Assembly (NCBI GenBank): GCA_040905905.1
Contig: JBBDQN010000031.1
Location: 248,001-312,000, forward strand
DNA from: JAICND01 sp040905905
GTDB taxonomy: Bacteria; Actinomycetota; Acidimicrobiia; Spongiisociales; ZC4RG35
Direction: 5' to 3'
DNA: 64,000 bases
Position numbers and translations under genes: made by a program. Below the pieces are notes generated by a model. It saw only the letters and a program-made list of their open reading frames with translations, was not told where the DNA came from and did no database searches. Shown here one piece after another: positions 16,679 to 25,141 of this stretch (positions are counted from its first letter, which is position 1; every line of letters starts with the position of its first letter).

Positions 16679-17875
16679 GTGCGTCGTCCGGCGCCTCTCG
16701 CTAAGACCGATATCGACAACCTCCTCCGCCCGTTTGGGGCCAGCCGGACCTTGCCTGCGCCGGCCTACCGATCCCAGGAGGTGTTTGACTGGGAGTGGTC
16801 GGAGGTCTTCTGCCAAACGTGGGTATGCCTGGGGCGAACCGCCGACTTGTTGGCACCCGGACAGATCAGAGCGATCGACCACGGGTCTGAGTCTTTCCTT
16901 CTCACCAGAGCCAACGACGGGACCCTGCACGGATTCTCCAACGTGTGCCGGCATCGAGGCCACCCTCTGGCCGAGCCCGGGGAAGCTTTCGACGCCCGGC
17001 TGATCCGTTGCCCGTACCACTCCTGGTCGTACCGTTTGGACGGGACCTTGCGGACCGCTCCCGTCCTCAGTCAGTCACCCGACTTCGAAGCGAAGGAGTG
17101 GCCGCTGTCACCGGTTCGGGTAGGGGAGTGGATGGGATGGTTGTTCCTAGACCTCTCCGGTCAGTCGCCTCCCCTGGAAGAGACATTTGGCAACCTCACC
17201 GACGTGCTCGCTCCCTATCAGCCGCACCGATTAGTGAGGGTGGCCCGGCACTCGTACGAGATCAACGCCAACTGGAAGCTGGCAGTGGAGAACTATCACG
17301 AGTGTTACCACTGCACTTCGATTCATCCCGCGCTGTGTGAAGTGACCCCGGTGGACTCTGGGCGTGACATCCAACCAACGGGTCTTTGGTGCGGGGGCAC
17401 GATGGTTTTGAAGGATCACGCCCAGACGATGTCGTTGACCGGTGAATCTGGTGGTGTCAACTTTCCCGATCTGGCGCCTGGCTCGGAGCGACACGTCCTA
17501 TACCTAGGACTGTGGCCCAATCTCCTCATCAGCCCCCATCCCGACTATGTCATGACGCATCGGATCGTTCCGATGGCTCCCGGCCGGACCTTCATCGAAT
17601 GTGACTGGCTCTTTCCTCCCGAGGCGCTCGCCCGGGAAGGTTTCGACCCCTCCTATGCCGTCGACTTTTGGGACTTGACCAACCAGGAGGATTGGAACGC
17701 CTGTATGAGGGTTCAGCACGGAACCGGCAATCGCGGGTTTGCCCCCGGCCCCCTCAGCCCCTGGGAAAGCACGAACTACCAGTTCCTGCTCATGATCGGT
17801 CAGGCCTATCGCGGCGAGCAGGTCACGGCTCCGGCCATGCCCACCATCCGGATGGCAGAGTTAGCACCTAACTGA
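16679..17875 (+). CDS. Rieske non-heme iron oxygenase, alpha-subunit type (GbcA/ring-hydroxylating family)
   Basis: A 398-residue oxygenase. The Rieske ligands are Cys90, His92, Cys111 and His114 (CRHRGH ... CPYHSW). The catalytic domain has the mononuclear iron motif ENYHECYHCTSIHP with His211 and His216, and an Asp further on in QEDWNACM. Relatives demethylate glycine betaine, oxidise carnitine or hydroxylate aromatics. No reductase partner gene is in the window. I chose GTG 16679 because GGAGGAGG lies five bases upstream; GTG 16661 sits at the expected transcription start and would be leaderless. It overlaps the convergent acyl-CoA dehydrogenase end by eight bases. Confidence 0.88.
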   Translation: MRRPAPLAKTDIDNLLRPFGASRTLPAPAYRSQEVFDWEWSEVFCQTWVCLGRTADLLAPGQIRAIDHGSESFLLTRANDGTLHGFSNVCRHRGHPLAEPGEAFDARLIRCPYHSWSYRLDGTLRTAPVLSQSPDFEAKEWPLSPVRVGEWMGWLFLDLSGQSPPLEETFGNLTDVLAPYQPHRLVRVARHSYEINANWKLAVENYHECYHCTSIHPALCEVTPVDSGRDIQPTGLWCGGTMVLKDHAQTMSLTGESGGVNFPDLAPGSERHVLYLGLWPNLLISPHPDYVMTHRIVPMAPGRTFIECDWLFPPEALAREGFDPSYAVDFWDLTNQEDWNACMRVQHGTGNRGFAPGPLSPWESTNYQFLLMIGQAYRGEQVTAPAMPTIRMAELAPN

Positions 17876-19040
17876 GGGTTTCAATTCCTCGCTTGCGGAG
17901 CTGGTCGGCGATGATCGCCCGCTGGACTTCGGAGGCACCCTCCCAGATGCGGTCGACCCGCAACTCCCGGAAGAAACGCTCAGCGACGTTCTCGCGCATG
18001 AAGCCGCGGCCGCCGAAGATCTGCACCGCTCGGTCCGCCACCCGGTTGGCCATCTCCGAGGCAGTCAGTTTGGCCATCGAGGAGTGGGCGTGGATCACCT
18101 TGACATCGGCGCCGGCATCAACTTCACGAGCTGTCTGGTAGGTCTGCAACCGGGCCCCCCACATCTCGTTCAGTGAGTCGGCCAGCATGAACTGGATGAC
18201 CTGTTTGTCGGCCAGCTTCTCGTCGCCGAGGTCCCTCGCCTCGGCAAAGGCAGTCGCCTCGGTGATGAGGCGTTCAGCGGCCCCGCAGCATCTGGCGGCG
18301 ATCATCAGGCGTTCGAAGCGGAACCACTCGTGGGCGAAGGTCATGCCGTCACCCTCCTCGCCAACCAGGTGGGTGGCCGGGACCCGAACTCCCTCAAACG
18401 CCATCTCCCAATGGTGGTGGGCATAGGTGTGGGTGTAGGCCGGGGTGCGGAGGTGTCGAACTCCGGGGGTGTCCATGTCGACTATGAACATGGCGTGGTG
18501 TCCGGCCTTGGGCCCCTCAACGAGTTTGGCCTGGAAAAAGACGTAGTCGGAAAGATTGGCCGAGGTCACATGCCACTTCACACCGTCGAGGACGTATTCG
18601 TCGCCTTCCCGTCTGGCCGTCGCCAGGAGGCTGGCCACATCCGACCCGGCTCCCTCCTCGGTGATGGCGTAACACTCGTGTTTTTCACCGATGATGGTGG
18701 GCAACACATAACGCTCCATCAGATAGGGGCTTGCCACCCGGGTTAGCCAGCCCGGTGGCGTGGTCACCACCCATCCGAGGGCATTGGTCGCCCGTCCGCT
18801 CTGCTCTTGAATGAGGACTTGTTGCAGTGTCGAGTAACCATGCCCGCCTAGCTCGAGAGGCTGGTTGATGGCGGTGAGCCCGAGCTCGCGCGCCAGCTTC
18901 TCATGGCGATGTTTTACGTCATCGGGGATCTCACCCTCGTTCATCTCGGCGTGGACTTCCCACGGGATCAACTCCTCGTCGACGAACGCCCGCGCCCGTC
19001 CCTGTATTTCGAGATCCGCTGGGCTCAACCCGTTCGCCAA
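17868..19040 (-). CDS. Acyl-CoA dehydrogenase
   Basis: A 390-residue flavoprotein with the family order intact: an N-terminal helical domain, a middle beta domain with CYAITEEGAGSDVAS, and a C-terminal helical domain with IFGGRGFM and IWEGASEVQR, whose Glu is the expected catalytic base position. It would introduce a double bond into an acyl-CoA. The start is uncertain. TTG 19040 has GAGG six bases upstream and follows the operator at 19055-19070; GTG 19088 would place the operator inside the gene. It shares the operator motif with the oxygenase/aminotransferase promoter, so it is probably in the same pathway. Confidence 0.88.
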   Translation of the reverse strand: MANGLSPADLEIQGRARAFVDEELIPWEVHAEMNEGEIPDDVKHRHEKLARELGLTAINQPLELGGHGYSTLQQVLIQEQSGRATNALGWVVTTPPGWLTRVASPYLMERYVLPTIIGEKHECYAITEEGAGSDVASLLATARREGDEYVLDGVKWHVTSANLSDYVFFQAKLVEGPKAGHHAMFIVDMDTPGVRHLRTPAYTHTYAHHHWEMAFEGVRVPATHLVGEEGDGMTFAHEWFRFERLMIAARCCGAAERLITEATAFAEARDLGDEKLADKQVIQFMLADSLNEMWGARLQTYQTAREVDAGADVKVIHAHSSMAKLTASEMANRVADRAVQIFGGRGFMRENVAERFFRELRVDRIWEGASEVQRAIIADQLRKRGIETLS

Positions 19041-19054
19041 GATCCACCTCAATG

Positions 19055-19074
19055 CTGAACGACGGTTCAGTGTA
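19055..19074 (-). promoter_or_regulatory. Acyl-CoA dehydrogenase promoter with CTGAAC-N4-GTTCAG operator
   Basis: CTGAACGACGGTTCAG (19055-19070) is a perfect palindrome with a four-base centre. On the minus strand the -10-like TACACT (19074-19069) overlaps its first bases, the same geometry as TAAACT at the aminotransferase promoter. Repressor binding here would cover the transcription start. Confidence 0.7.
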
Positions 19075-19117
19075 TCGGCCCCATTCACCCTGGTTTCACC
19101 GAGTTCGGGCGGTTCTC

Positions 19118-19123
19118 TATTCT
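19118..19123 (+). promoter_or_regulatory. -10 hexamer TATTCT of the 14-subunit nuo locus
   Basis: TATTCT lies nine bases before the nuoA ATG at 19133. The surrounding context (CTCTATTCTCGC) resembles those before nuoG (25241) and the second nuoA (43183). No good -35 element was found. Confidence 0.5.
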
Positions 19124-19132
19124 CGCTGAGGC

Positions 19133-19540
19133 ATGCAACTTGTGGATTACCTGCCCATCGCGGTGATGTTGGTCCTGGCAGGGGGTTTCGTGGCGGTTTC
19201 TCTCTCTGTGTCCCGCCTCTTTTCTCCTCACAATCCCACCCCCGAGAAATTGGCGCCATACGAATGCGGCATCCTTCCCGAGGTTGAGCCGGTCCAACGC
19301 TTCCCGGTGAAGTTCTATCTGGTGGCGATGTTGTTCGTGATCTTCGACGTGGAAATCATCTTCTTGTTCGCATGGGCCTCTCGTTTCACCGACCTCAACT
19401 GGTACGGCGTGGCGGCGGTAGCAATCTTCACCTTCTTCGTTCTCGAGACCCTGGCCTACGTTTGGAAACGGGGCGCCCTCGATTGGTACGTCCACCGACG
19501 GGCGCGTTATCGCGAAGTCGAGACGGACGTGGCCGCATGA
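19133..19540 (+). CDS. nuoA: NADH-quinone oxidoreductase subunit A (locus 1)
   Basis: A 135-residue three-helix membrane subunit near the quinone channel of complex I. It has the conserved loop YECGILPE and FDVEIIFLFAWA. The C-terminus is longer than usual, with a basic tail. It is the first gene of the 14-subunit locus and overlaps nuoB by four bases (ATGA at 19537). The start ATG lies nine bases after a TATTCT hexamer and directly after GAGG. Confidence 0.95.
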   Translation: MQLVDYLPIAVMLVLAGGFVAVSLSVSRLFSPHNPTPEKLAPYECGILPEVEPVQRFPVKFYLVAMLFVIFDVEIIFLFAWASRFTDLNWYGVAAVAIFTFFVLETLAYVWKRGALDWYVHRRARYREVETDVAA

Positions 19541-20004
19541 GCGTGCGGAGGACCGCACCGACCAATGTTCTCACCAGCACGGTCGACAAAGCGGCCCGAT
19601 GGGCCCAGACCCGCTCAATGTTCCCGGCCACATTTGGCCTTGCTTGTTGTGCGATCGAGATGATGGCCACCGGTGCTCCCCACAACGACCTCGCCCGTTT
19701 CGGGATGGAGGTTTTTCGGGCCTCACCCCGACAGGCCGATTTGATGATCGTTGCCGGACGGGTCAGCCAGAAGATGGCGCCGGTGCTACGTCAGGTCTAC
19801 GACCAGATGCCCGACCCTAAGTGGGTGATCTCAATGGGAGCCTGCGCCTCGACCGGAGGCATGTTCAACAACTACGCACTGGTGCAGGGTGTCGACCAGA
19901 TCGTTCCGGTCGATATCTACGTTCCCGGCTGCCCCCCCGGTCCGCAGGGCCTTATGCACGGGATCCTGACATTGCACGACCGGATCATGGCCGGAAAGGC
20001 GTAA
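19537..20004 (+). CDS. nuoB: NADH-quinone oxidoreductase subunit B (locus 1)
   Basis: A 155-residue subunit that carries cluster N2. The ligands are visible as tandem Cys37-Cys38 (LACCAIEM), the Cys in MGACAST and the Cys in VPGCPPGP. The start ATG overlaps the nuoA stop. In this copy the third motif reads GACASTGGMFNNYALVQGVD, the bacterial 14-subunit pattern, whereas locus 2 reads GSCSNCGGPYWDSYSV. Confidence 0.96.
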   Translation: MSVRRTAPTNVLTSTVDKAARWAQTRSMFPATFGLACCAIEMMATGAPHNDLARFGMEVFRASPRQADLMIVAGRVSQKMAPVLRQVYDQMPDPKWVISMGACASTGGMFNNYALVQGVDQIVPVDIYVPGCPPGPQGLMHGILTLHDRIMAGKA

Positions 20005-20020
20005 AGAAGAGTTGTGGGTG

Positions 20021-20041
20021 GTGAGTGGTGAGTGGTGAGTT
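20021..20041 (+). repeat. Three tandem GTGAGTG heptamers at the nuoC start
   Basis: GTGAGTG at 20021 and 20028 and GTGAGTT at 20035 follow the nuoB stop and supply the candidate GTG start codons of nuoC (20025 or 20028 in frame). Loss or gain of one seven-base unit would shift these starts out of frame. No conventional ribosome site is distinguishable within the repeat. Confidence 0.7.
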
Positions 20042-20492
20042 AAGAGAGAGGTTCGCGGAAGCGGAATGGTTGGACTCGCATGGGCAGGAAGTTGTGCGGC
20101 TTGGGCGAGACCAATTGTTGGAGTTCTGCAAGGCAGCGTTTGAAGAAGGCTTCGAGGTGTTGGCCGATGTAACCGCGGTCGACTGGTACCGCACCCGCCA
20201 GCCTCGTTTTGACCTCGTGATCAACCTGCTCTCGATGCAACACCGTCGCCGCCTAAGGGTCATGGTCGGGATCCCGGATGGCGACCCGGTGGCGCCGTCA
20301 TTGGTACCGATCTGGCCGGGCGCAAACTTCGGGGAGCGGGAGGTATACGACATGTTCGGCATCACCTTCGAGGGTCATCCCGATCTCACCCGCATACTGA
20401 TGCCCGATGACTGGGAGGGCTACCCACTGCGCAAGGACTTCGAGGTGGGAGCGGTCCCTGTTCAGTTCAAGGCCTCGCACAAGGTGAACTGA
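20025..20492 (+). CDS. nuoC: NADH-quinone oxidoreductase subunit C (locus 1)
   Basis: A 155-residue 30-kDa-type peripheral-arm subunit with the family signature GANFGEREVYDMFGITFEGH at about residues 105-124 and the terminal PLRKDFEVG. The start falls in a heptamer repeat, so GTG 20025 and GTG 20028 cannot be separated. The stop overlaps the nuoD ATG (TGATG). nuoC and nuoD are separate genes in both loci. Confidence 0.94.
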   Translation: MVSGELRERFAEAEWLDSHGQEVVRLGRDQLLEFCKAAFEEGFEVLADVTAVDWYRTRQPRFDLVINLLSMQHRRRLRVMVGIPDGDPVAPSLVPIWPGANFGEREVYDMFGITFEGHPDLTRILMPDDWEGYPLRKDFEVGAVPVQFKASHKVN

Positions 20493-21856
20493 TGACCGAC
20501 CAGACCGTCGACAAACCCGAGGTCGAAGAAGTCGACCTGTGGGTCTCCGGAACCGAGGAAAGCGAGTGGGACACCTACTCCACAGACGAGGGCGCCCAGA
20601 AGATGCGCCTCGAAGAAAGCGGGCCGCGACTCACGGAGCAGCTCGGGTCGGTGGTGACCGACGACTACGACCTCGACGACATCCTCACCGAAGACGAGCG
20701 GATGATCATCAACATGGGGCCGCAACATCCTTCGACCCATGGAGTCCTCCGGCTCCAGCTCGAGCTCGAAGGCGAGATGATCAGGCGATCCAAGTCCGTC
20801 ATCGGTTATCTCCACACAGGGATGGAAAAAACCGCCGAAACGCTGACCTTTCTCCAGGGCCCCACCAACGTCACCCGAATGGATTATCTGGCGCCGCTTC
20901 ACAACGAACTCTGTTTCTCGCTGGCGGTGGAACGCCTTCTCGACATCGAGGTGCCACCCAGAGCAGCGGTCATTCGGATCCTGATGACCGAGCTCAACCG
21001 GATCGCGTCACATCTGGTGGCCATGGCGACCAACGGAATGGACATCGGGGCGCTCTCGATCATGACGTACGGCTTTAGGGACAGAGAGCAGATCCTCGCC
21101 TTCTTCGAAAAGACCACCGGCCTGCGCCTGAATCACAACTACATCCGCCCCGGAGGGGTAGCGGCCGACCTTCCAGTTGGATGGCGGGCCGATGTCACTG
21201 ACATCTGCGACTCCATCACCCGCCGCCTCGTCGACTACGAGGACATGCTCAAAGAGAATCCAATCTGGACTGGCCGGACCAGAGGGGTGGGTGTAATCAC
21301 TGCCGACGAGTGCCGGGCATACGGAATCACCGGGCCAACGCTGCGAGCATCCGGAGTGGCCTGGGACCTGCGCAAGGCTTTTCCTTACTCGGGCATCGAG
21401 CAATACGAGTTCGAGGTGCCGGTGGGTGAAAATGGCGACGTCTACGACCGCTACCGGATTCGGATTGAGGAGATCCTCCAATCGGTGTCGATTGTCCGCC
21501 AGGCGGCTGCCGCCATGCCCAAGGGTGACTACCGAATCGACGACCGCAAGATCACCCCACCGCCTCGCCATCGCATCGACGAATCGATGGAGGCATTGAT
21601 TCACCACTTCAAGATCTTCACCGAGGGCTTCAAAGTGCCGGCCGGCGAAACCTACGTGGCGATCGAGTCACCCCGAGGAGAGCTGGGCTGCTACCTGGTC
21701 GCCGACGGATCGGGCAAGCCCTGGCGAATGCACACCAGGGCGCCGTCCTTCTACAACCTGCAGGCTCTGCCGATCATGATGGCCGATTCAGTCGTGGCGG
21801 ACACCGTCGCCACCATCGCCTCCCTCGACCCGGTGATGGGAGACGTCGACCGCTGA
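20492..21856 (+). CDS. nuoD: NADH-quinone oxidoreductase subunit D (locus 1)
   Basis: A 454-residue 49-kDa subunit lining the quinone site, with NMGPQHPSTHGVLRLQ (quinone-site His) and the terminal SLDPVMGDVDR. An acidic extension of about 70 residues precedes the first conserved motif and is absent from the locus 2 copy (400 residues). The last 69 bases overlap the 3' end of the antisense dedA gene. Confidence 0.95.
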   Translation: MTDQTVDKPEVEEVDLWVSGTEESEWDTYSTDEGAQKMRLEESGPRLTEQLGSVVTDDYDLDDILTEDERMIINMGPQHPSTHGVLRLQLELEGEMIRRSKSVIGYLHTGMEKTAETLTFLQGPTNVTRMDYLAPLHNELCFSLAVERLLDIEVPPRAAVIRILMTELNRIASHLVAMATNGMDIGALSIMTYGFRDREQILAFFEKTTGLRLNHNYIRPGGVAADLPVGWRADVTDICDSITRRLVDYEDMLKENPIWTGRTRGVGVITADECRAYGITGPTLRASGVAWDLRKAFPYSGIEQYEFEVPVGENGDVYDRYRIRIEEILQSVSIVRQAAAAMPKGDYRIDDRKITPPPRHRIDESMEALIHHFKIFTEGFKVPAGETYVAIESPRGELGCYLVADGSGKPWRMHTRAPSFYNLQALPIMMADSVVADTVATIASLDPVMGDVDR

Positions 21857-22450
21857 CGCCCGCTGCCGTCTGGTCTTGAGCCATTCCACTCCGATCGGGA
21901 TGAAGGAAATCAGGATGATCAAGGCGATGATCGGAAGCAGGTACCGGTCGATGTCGGGGATCATCTCGCCGAGTGCGTAGCCGAGAAGGGTCACCCCCAC
22001 TGCCCACAACAACCCCCCGATGACGTTGAATGAGACAAACGTCCGATAGGGCATTTTGCCCACCCCGGCCAGGATCGGGGCAAAGGTGCGGACGATGGGA
22101 ACAAACCGCGCCAACACGATGGTCTTGGCGCCGTACTTTTCGAAGAAGCGCTGGGCTCGTTCGACGTACTCCTGCCGAAAGAACCGCGAGTCCGGTCTCC
22201 GAAAGAGGGCTGGCCCAACCCGCTTCCCGAACAGATATCCAACCTGGTCGCCGGCTACCGCCGCTACAAAGCAGCCAACCAGGATCACAGGTAGGGAGAG
22301 GGTGCCCTGGGAGGCGAACAGCCCGGCGGTAAACAGAAGCGAGTCTCCGGGAAGAAAAAACCCGAAAAACAGGCCCGACTCGGCGAAGACGATGGCAAAC
22401 AGGCCAATCGTGCCGAAGGTGACGATGAGGTCGCGGGGGTCGAGGAACAC
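21788..22450 (-). CDS. DedA family membrane protein, antisense inside the nuo locus
   Basis: A protein of about 220 residues with the DedA/SNARE-associated pattern: ESGLFFGFFLPGDSLLF, then GDQVGYLFGKRVG, then FARFVPIVRTFAP-like LARFVPIVRTFAPILAGVG. The family includes polyprenyl-phosphate and phospholipid flippases. Start is GTG 22450 or TTG 22453; a TAGGGT hexamer lies eight bases before the GTG. The gene is divergent from nuoE (27 bases apart) and its C-terminal 23 codons are antisense to the end of nuoD, giving a charged His/Gly tail. Confidence 0.88.
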   Translation of the reverse strand: MFLDPRDLIVTFGTIGLFAIVFAESGLFFGFFLPGDSLLFTAGLFASQGTLSLPVILVGCFVAAVAGDQVGYLFGKRVGPALFRRPDSRFFRQEYVERAQRFFEKYGAKTIVLARFVPIVRTFAPILAGVGKMPYRTFVSFNVIGGLLWAVGVTLLGYALGEMIPDIDRYLLPIIALIILISFIPIGVEWLKTRRQRASAVDVSHHRVEGGDGGDGVRHD

Positions 22451-22462
22451 CAACGGACACCC

Positions 22463-22468
22463 TAATGT
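22463..22468 (+). promoter_or_regulatory. -10 hexamer TAATGT before nuoE
   Basis: TAATGT lies nine bases before the nuoE ATG at 22478, and no ribosome site is present, consistent with a leaderless transcript. It would give the nuoE-nuoF part of the locus its own promoter after the antisense dedA. Confidence 0.45.
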
Positions 22469-22477
22469 CGGGCTCCG

Positions 22478-23104
22478 ATGAGTCGGTGGCGGCAGAAAAC
22501 TCGAGAACGGGCTCGCCAGATCATTGCCAGCTATCCGCAGAAGCGGTCGGCGGTGATGCCGCTTCTCTATTTGGCAATGGCCGAAGACGGGTATCTGACA
22601 GAGGCAGGCATGGCCGAGGTGGCGGAGATGGTGGGGATCACCCCGGCCCAGGTCCTAGCGGCAGCTTCCTTCTACACGATGTACAAACGCGAGCCGACCG
22701 GCAAATACCTCATCTCTTGCTGCACCTCCATTTCCTGCATGCTCCTGGGGGGCGACGAGGTGCTCCACGCCGTGGAAGACGAGGCCGGGGTTCCTCACGG
22801 TGAAACCGACTCCGCCGGCGTCCTCTCGGTCGAACATGCCGAGTGCATCGGAGCCTGTGGAGGCGCTCCCGCCCTCCAGGTCAACTACGAACTAGTGGAG
22901 GGAATCAGCCCGGAGAAGGCCCGTCAGCTCGTGCAATGGCTTCGCACCGCCCATCCCGACGTCGTTGGCACCGACGAGCTCCAGAACCTGTTCGGAGGCA
23001 ACCCTTCCTTCGATTGGGCTATCCGGGAGGATCTCGGTGCGGTCGGTCCTTACCCGGCCTTCTCTCCCCTCGGCACCGCGGCTCCGGTGGGAGGCGAGGA
23101 ATGA
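22478..23104 (+). CDS. nuoE: NADH-quinone oxidoreductase subunit E (locus 1)
   Basis: A 208-residue thioredoxin-fold subunit with the [2Fe-2S] N1a ligands in SCCTSISCMLLGG and ECIGACGGAP. The N-terminal helical domain matches the 24-kDa family. A C-terminal tail of about 50 residues (after QLVQWLRT) is longer than in most NuoE. The start overlaps nothing upstream; the stop overlaps nuoF (ATGA at 23101). Part of the NADH dehydrogenase module that is absent from locus 2. Confidence 0.95.
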   Translation: MSRWRQKTRERARQIIASYPQKRSAVMPLLYLAMAEDGYLTEAGMAEVAEMVGITPAQVLAAASFYTMYKREPTGKYLISCCTSISCMLLGGDEVLHAVEDEAGVPHGETDSAGVLSVEHAECIGACGGAPALQVNYELVEGISPEKARQLVQWLRTAHPDVVGTDELQNLFGGNPSFDWAIREDLGAVGPYPAFSPLGTAAPVGGEE

Positions 23105-24399
23105 CCGCCCAGACCCGGCTGGTCACCAAACGGATGGTCGATCACCCCACCGACAGCCACACGCTCAAGCGGTACATGGCCACCGGGGGGTACAAACAGG
23201 CACGCAAAGCGGTGCGAATGACCCGCGATGAACTCGTCGAAATGGTGAAGGCCTCGGGGCTCTTGGGTAGAGGCGGTGCCGCTTTCTCGGCTGGTCTCAA
23301 ATGGAGTTTCCTGGCGCCCGCCCGGCCCGCCTATCTGGTCGTAAACGCCGACGAGTCGGAACCAGGCACCTTTAAGGACCGTCAGCTGCTCGAACGCGAC
23401 CCCCACCAACTCGTGGAAGGGATCATCATCACGGCGGTTGCCAACGAGGTGCATCACGCTTTTGTCTACATCCGGGGCGAGTACGCCAAACCGGCCCGGA
23501 GGGTGCAGAAGGCGGTGGAGGAGGCCTATCAAAAGGGATACCTCGGCGACAAGATTTTCGGCACCGACTATGACCTCGAGGTGACGGTTCACCTGGGGGG
23601 AGGCGCCTACATCTGCGGAGAAGAAACCGCTCTGCTCAACTCGTTGGAGGGTTTGCGAGGCGAGCCCCGGCTCAAGCCTCCGTACTTCCCGGCCGCGATG
23701 GGTCTCTACAACAAACCGACCATCGTCAACAATGTCGAGACCCTCTCCAACCTGCCCCACATCCTCGAAGGCGGCGTTGACGGCTTCAAGGCCCTGGGAC
23801 ACGCCGCCGACACCGGGACGTTCTTGTTCTCGATCTCGGGTCATGTTCGCAAACCTGGCAATTACGAATTGGCCCACGGTCTCACGTGGCGGGAGTTGAT
23901 CTTCGAGGTGGCCGGCGGGCTCCGGGAGGGTCGCGACCTCAAGACCTGGATTCCGGGGGGAGCCTCGGCTCCCTGGTTCGTGCCCGAAGACCACCTGGAG
24001 CTGCCCATCACAAAAGACGACACGGCCAAGGCCGGCTCGATGCTGGGGTCGGGAGCCGTAGTGGTGATGGACGACACCACATGTGTGGTCCGGGCGGCCG
24101 AGCGGATAGTTCGCTTCTTCTCCCACGAGTCGTGCGGTCAGTGCACTCCCTGTCGGGAGGGCACCACCTGGCTGGAGATGATCCTGCGTCGGATCGAGAC
24201 CGGTCAGGGCCGGGACGTCGACATCGACCTGTTGCTCGATGTCTCCGACAACATCTCGGTGGGTCTGGACTGGCCCCCCAAGATGACCACTATTTGCCCC
24301 CTGGGCCCTTCGGCCGTGTCGCCGATCATCTCGATTACCAAATACTTCAAGGGTGAGATCCAGAGCCACATCCAACGGGGAAGCTGTCCGTTCGCCTAG
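23101..24399 (+). CDS. nuoF: NADH-quinone oxidoreductase subunit F (locus 1)
   Basis: A 432-residue NADH- and FMN-binding subunit. The glycine-rich nucleotide loop GLLGRGGAAFSAGLKW, the FMN region NADESEPGTFKDR, GGGAYICGEETALLNSLEG and the N3 cluster ligands SCGQCTPCREG plus a later Cys in TICPLGPSA are all present. The start ATG overlaps the nuoE stop. It is the entry point for NADH electrons into the 14-subunit complex. Confidence 0.96.
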   Translation: MTAQTRLVTKRMVDHPTDSHTLKRYMATGGYKQARKAVRMTRDELVEMVKASGLLGRGGAAFSAGLKWSFLAPARPAYLVVNADESEPGTFKDRQLLERDPHQLVEGIIITAVANEVHHAFVYIRGEYAKPARRVQKAVEEAYQKGYLGDKIFGTDYDLEVTVHLGGGAYICGEETALLNSLEGLRGEPRLKPPYFPAAMGLYNKPTIVNNVETLSNLPHILEGGVDGFKALGHAADTGTFLFSISGHVRKPGNYELAHGLTWRELIFEVAGGLREGRDLKTWIPGGASAPWFVPEDHLELPITKDDTAKAGSMLGSGAVVVMDDTTCVVRAAERIVRFFSHESCGQCTPCREGTTWLEMILRRIETGQGRDVDIDLLLDVSDNISVGLDWPPKMTTICPLGPSAVSPIISITKYFKGEIQSHIQRGSCPFA

Positions 24400-24409
24400 G
24401 TTGCGCCTT

Positions 24410-25141
24410 ATGGAGGGATACCACAAGGAGACTTACGGAGCTTCCTGGGCTCCCGATTACGACGAGATATTTGCCTCCGTGGCCGGGACGATGATCGATC
24501 GGCTAGTCGAGTTCGGCAGGGGCGGGCGAGTGTTGGAGCTAGCGATCGGCACCGGACGGGTGGCGTTACCTCTCGTCGAACGCGGCGTGGACTTAACGGG
24601 CATCGATATCTCCCAGGAGATGGTCGAGCGGTTGCGCACCAAACCCGGTGGGGACCGGATCCCCGTCGTCATGGGCGACTTCTCCGTGGTGCCGGTCGAG
24701 GGCAACTTCCGCCTCGTCTATCTCGTCTTCAACACCTTGTTCGCCCTTGAAGACCAGGAAGCGCAGATCCGTTGCTTCGCCAACGTTGCCGCTCATCTGG
24801 AACGAGGTGGACGGTTTGTAACAGAGACGTTCTTTCCGGACCTCACCCGCTTTGACCGCGGACAGCGCTTCGGGGCATTGGCCGTTGAGGTGGACGAGGT
24901 ACAGGTTGAGGCGAGCCGTCACGACCGGACGCGCCAGTCGATCAACACCCAACGGATCCACTTTCGCGAGGACGGCCTCAAGATGTACCCCGTGCGGGTC
25001 CGATACGCCTGGCCTGCCGAGATGGATCTAATGGCCCGACTGGCGGGTCTCGAACTGGAGAGCCGCTGGGGTGGCTGGGAACGTGAGCCGTTTGATCACC
25101 AGAGCCAGATCCACGTGTCGGTTTACCACAAACCAGTCTGA
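24410..25141 (+). CDS. Class I SAM-dependent methyltransferase inserted between nuoF and nuoG
   Basis: A 243-residue protein with the SAM-binding motif RVLELAIGTGRVALPL near residue 42 and an acidic residue at the end of the next strand (GIDISQEMVERL). The remaining motifs fit class I methyltransferases of the ubiE/MerR-neighbour type. It begins ten bases after nuoF, so it is probably cotranscribed, but no complex I assembly function can be assigned. ATG 24410 was chosen over an earlier frame start at 24353 that overlaps nuoF. Confidence 0.82.
   Translation: MEGYHKETYGASWAPDYDEIFASVAGTMIDRLVEFGRGGRVLELAIGTGRVALPLVERGVDLTGIDISQEMVERLRTKPGGDRIPVVMGDFSVVPVEGNFRLVYLVFNTLFALEDQEAQIRCFANVAAHLERGGRFVTETFFPDLTRFDRGQRFGALAVEVDEVQVEASRHDRTRQSINTQRIHFREDGLKMYPVRVRYAWPAEMDLMARLAGLELESRWGGWEREPFDHQSQIHVSVYHKPV

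Noticed and set aside
20492..20700. Frameshift or fusion at the start of nuoD (locus 1)
   Set aside because: The acidic extension is in one open frame, starts at TGATG with nuoC, and runs cleanly into the conserved domain, so it is an extension rather than a broken gene.
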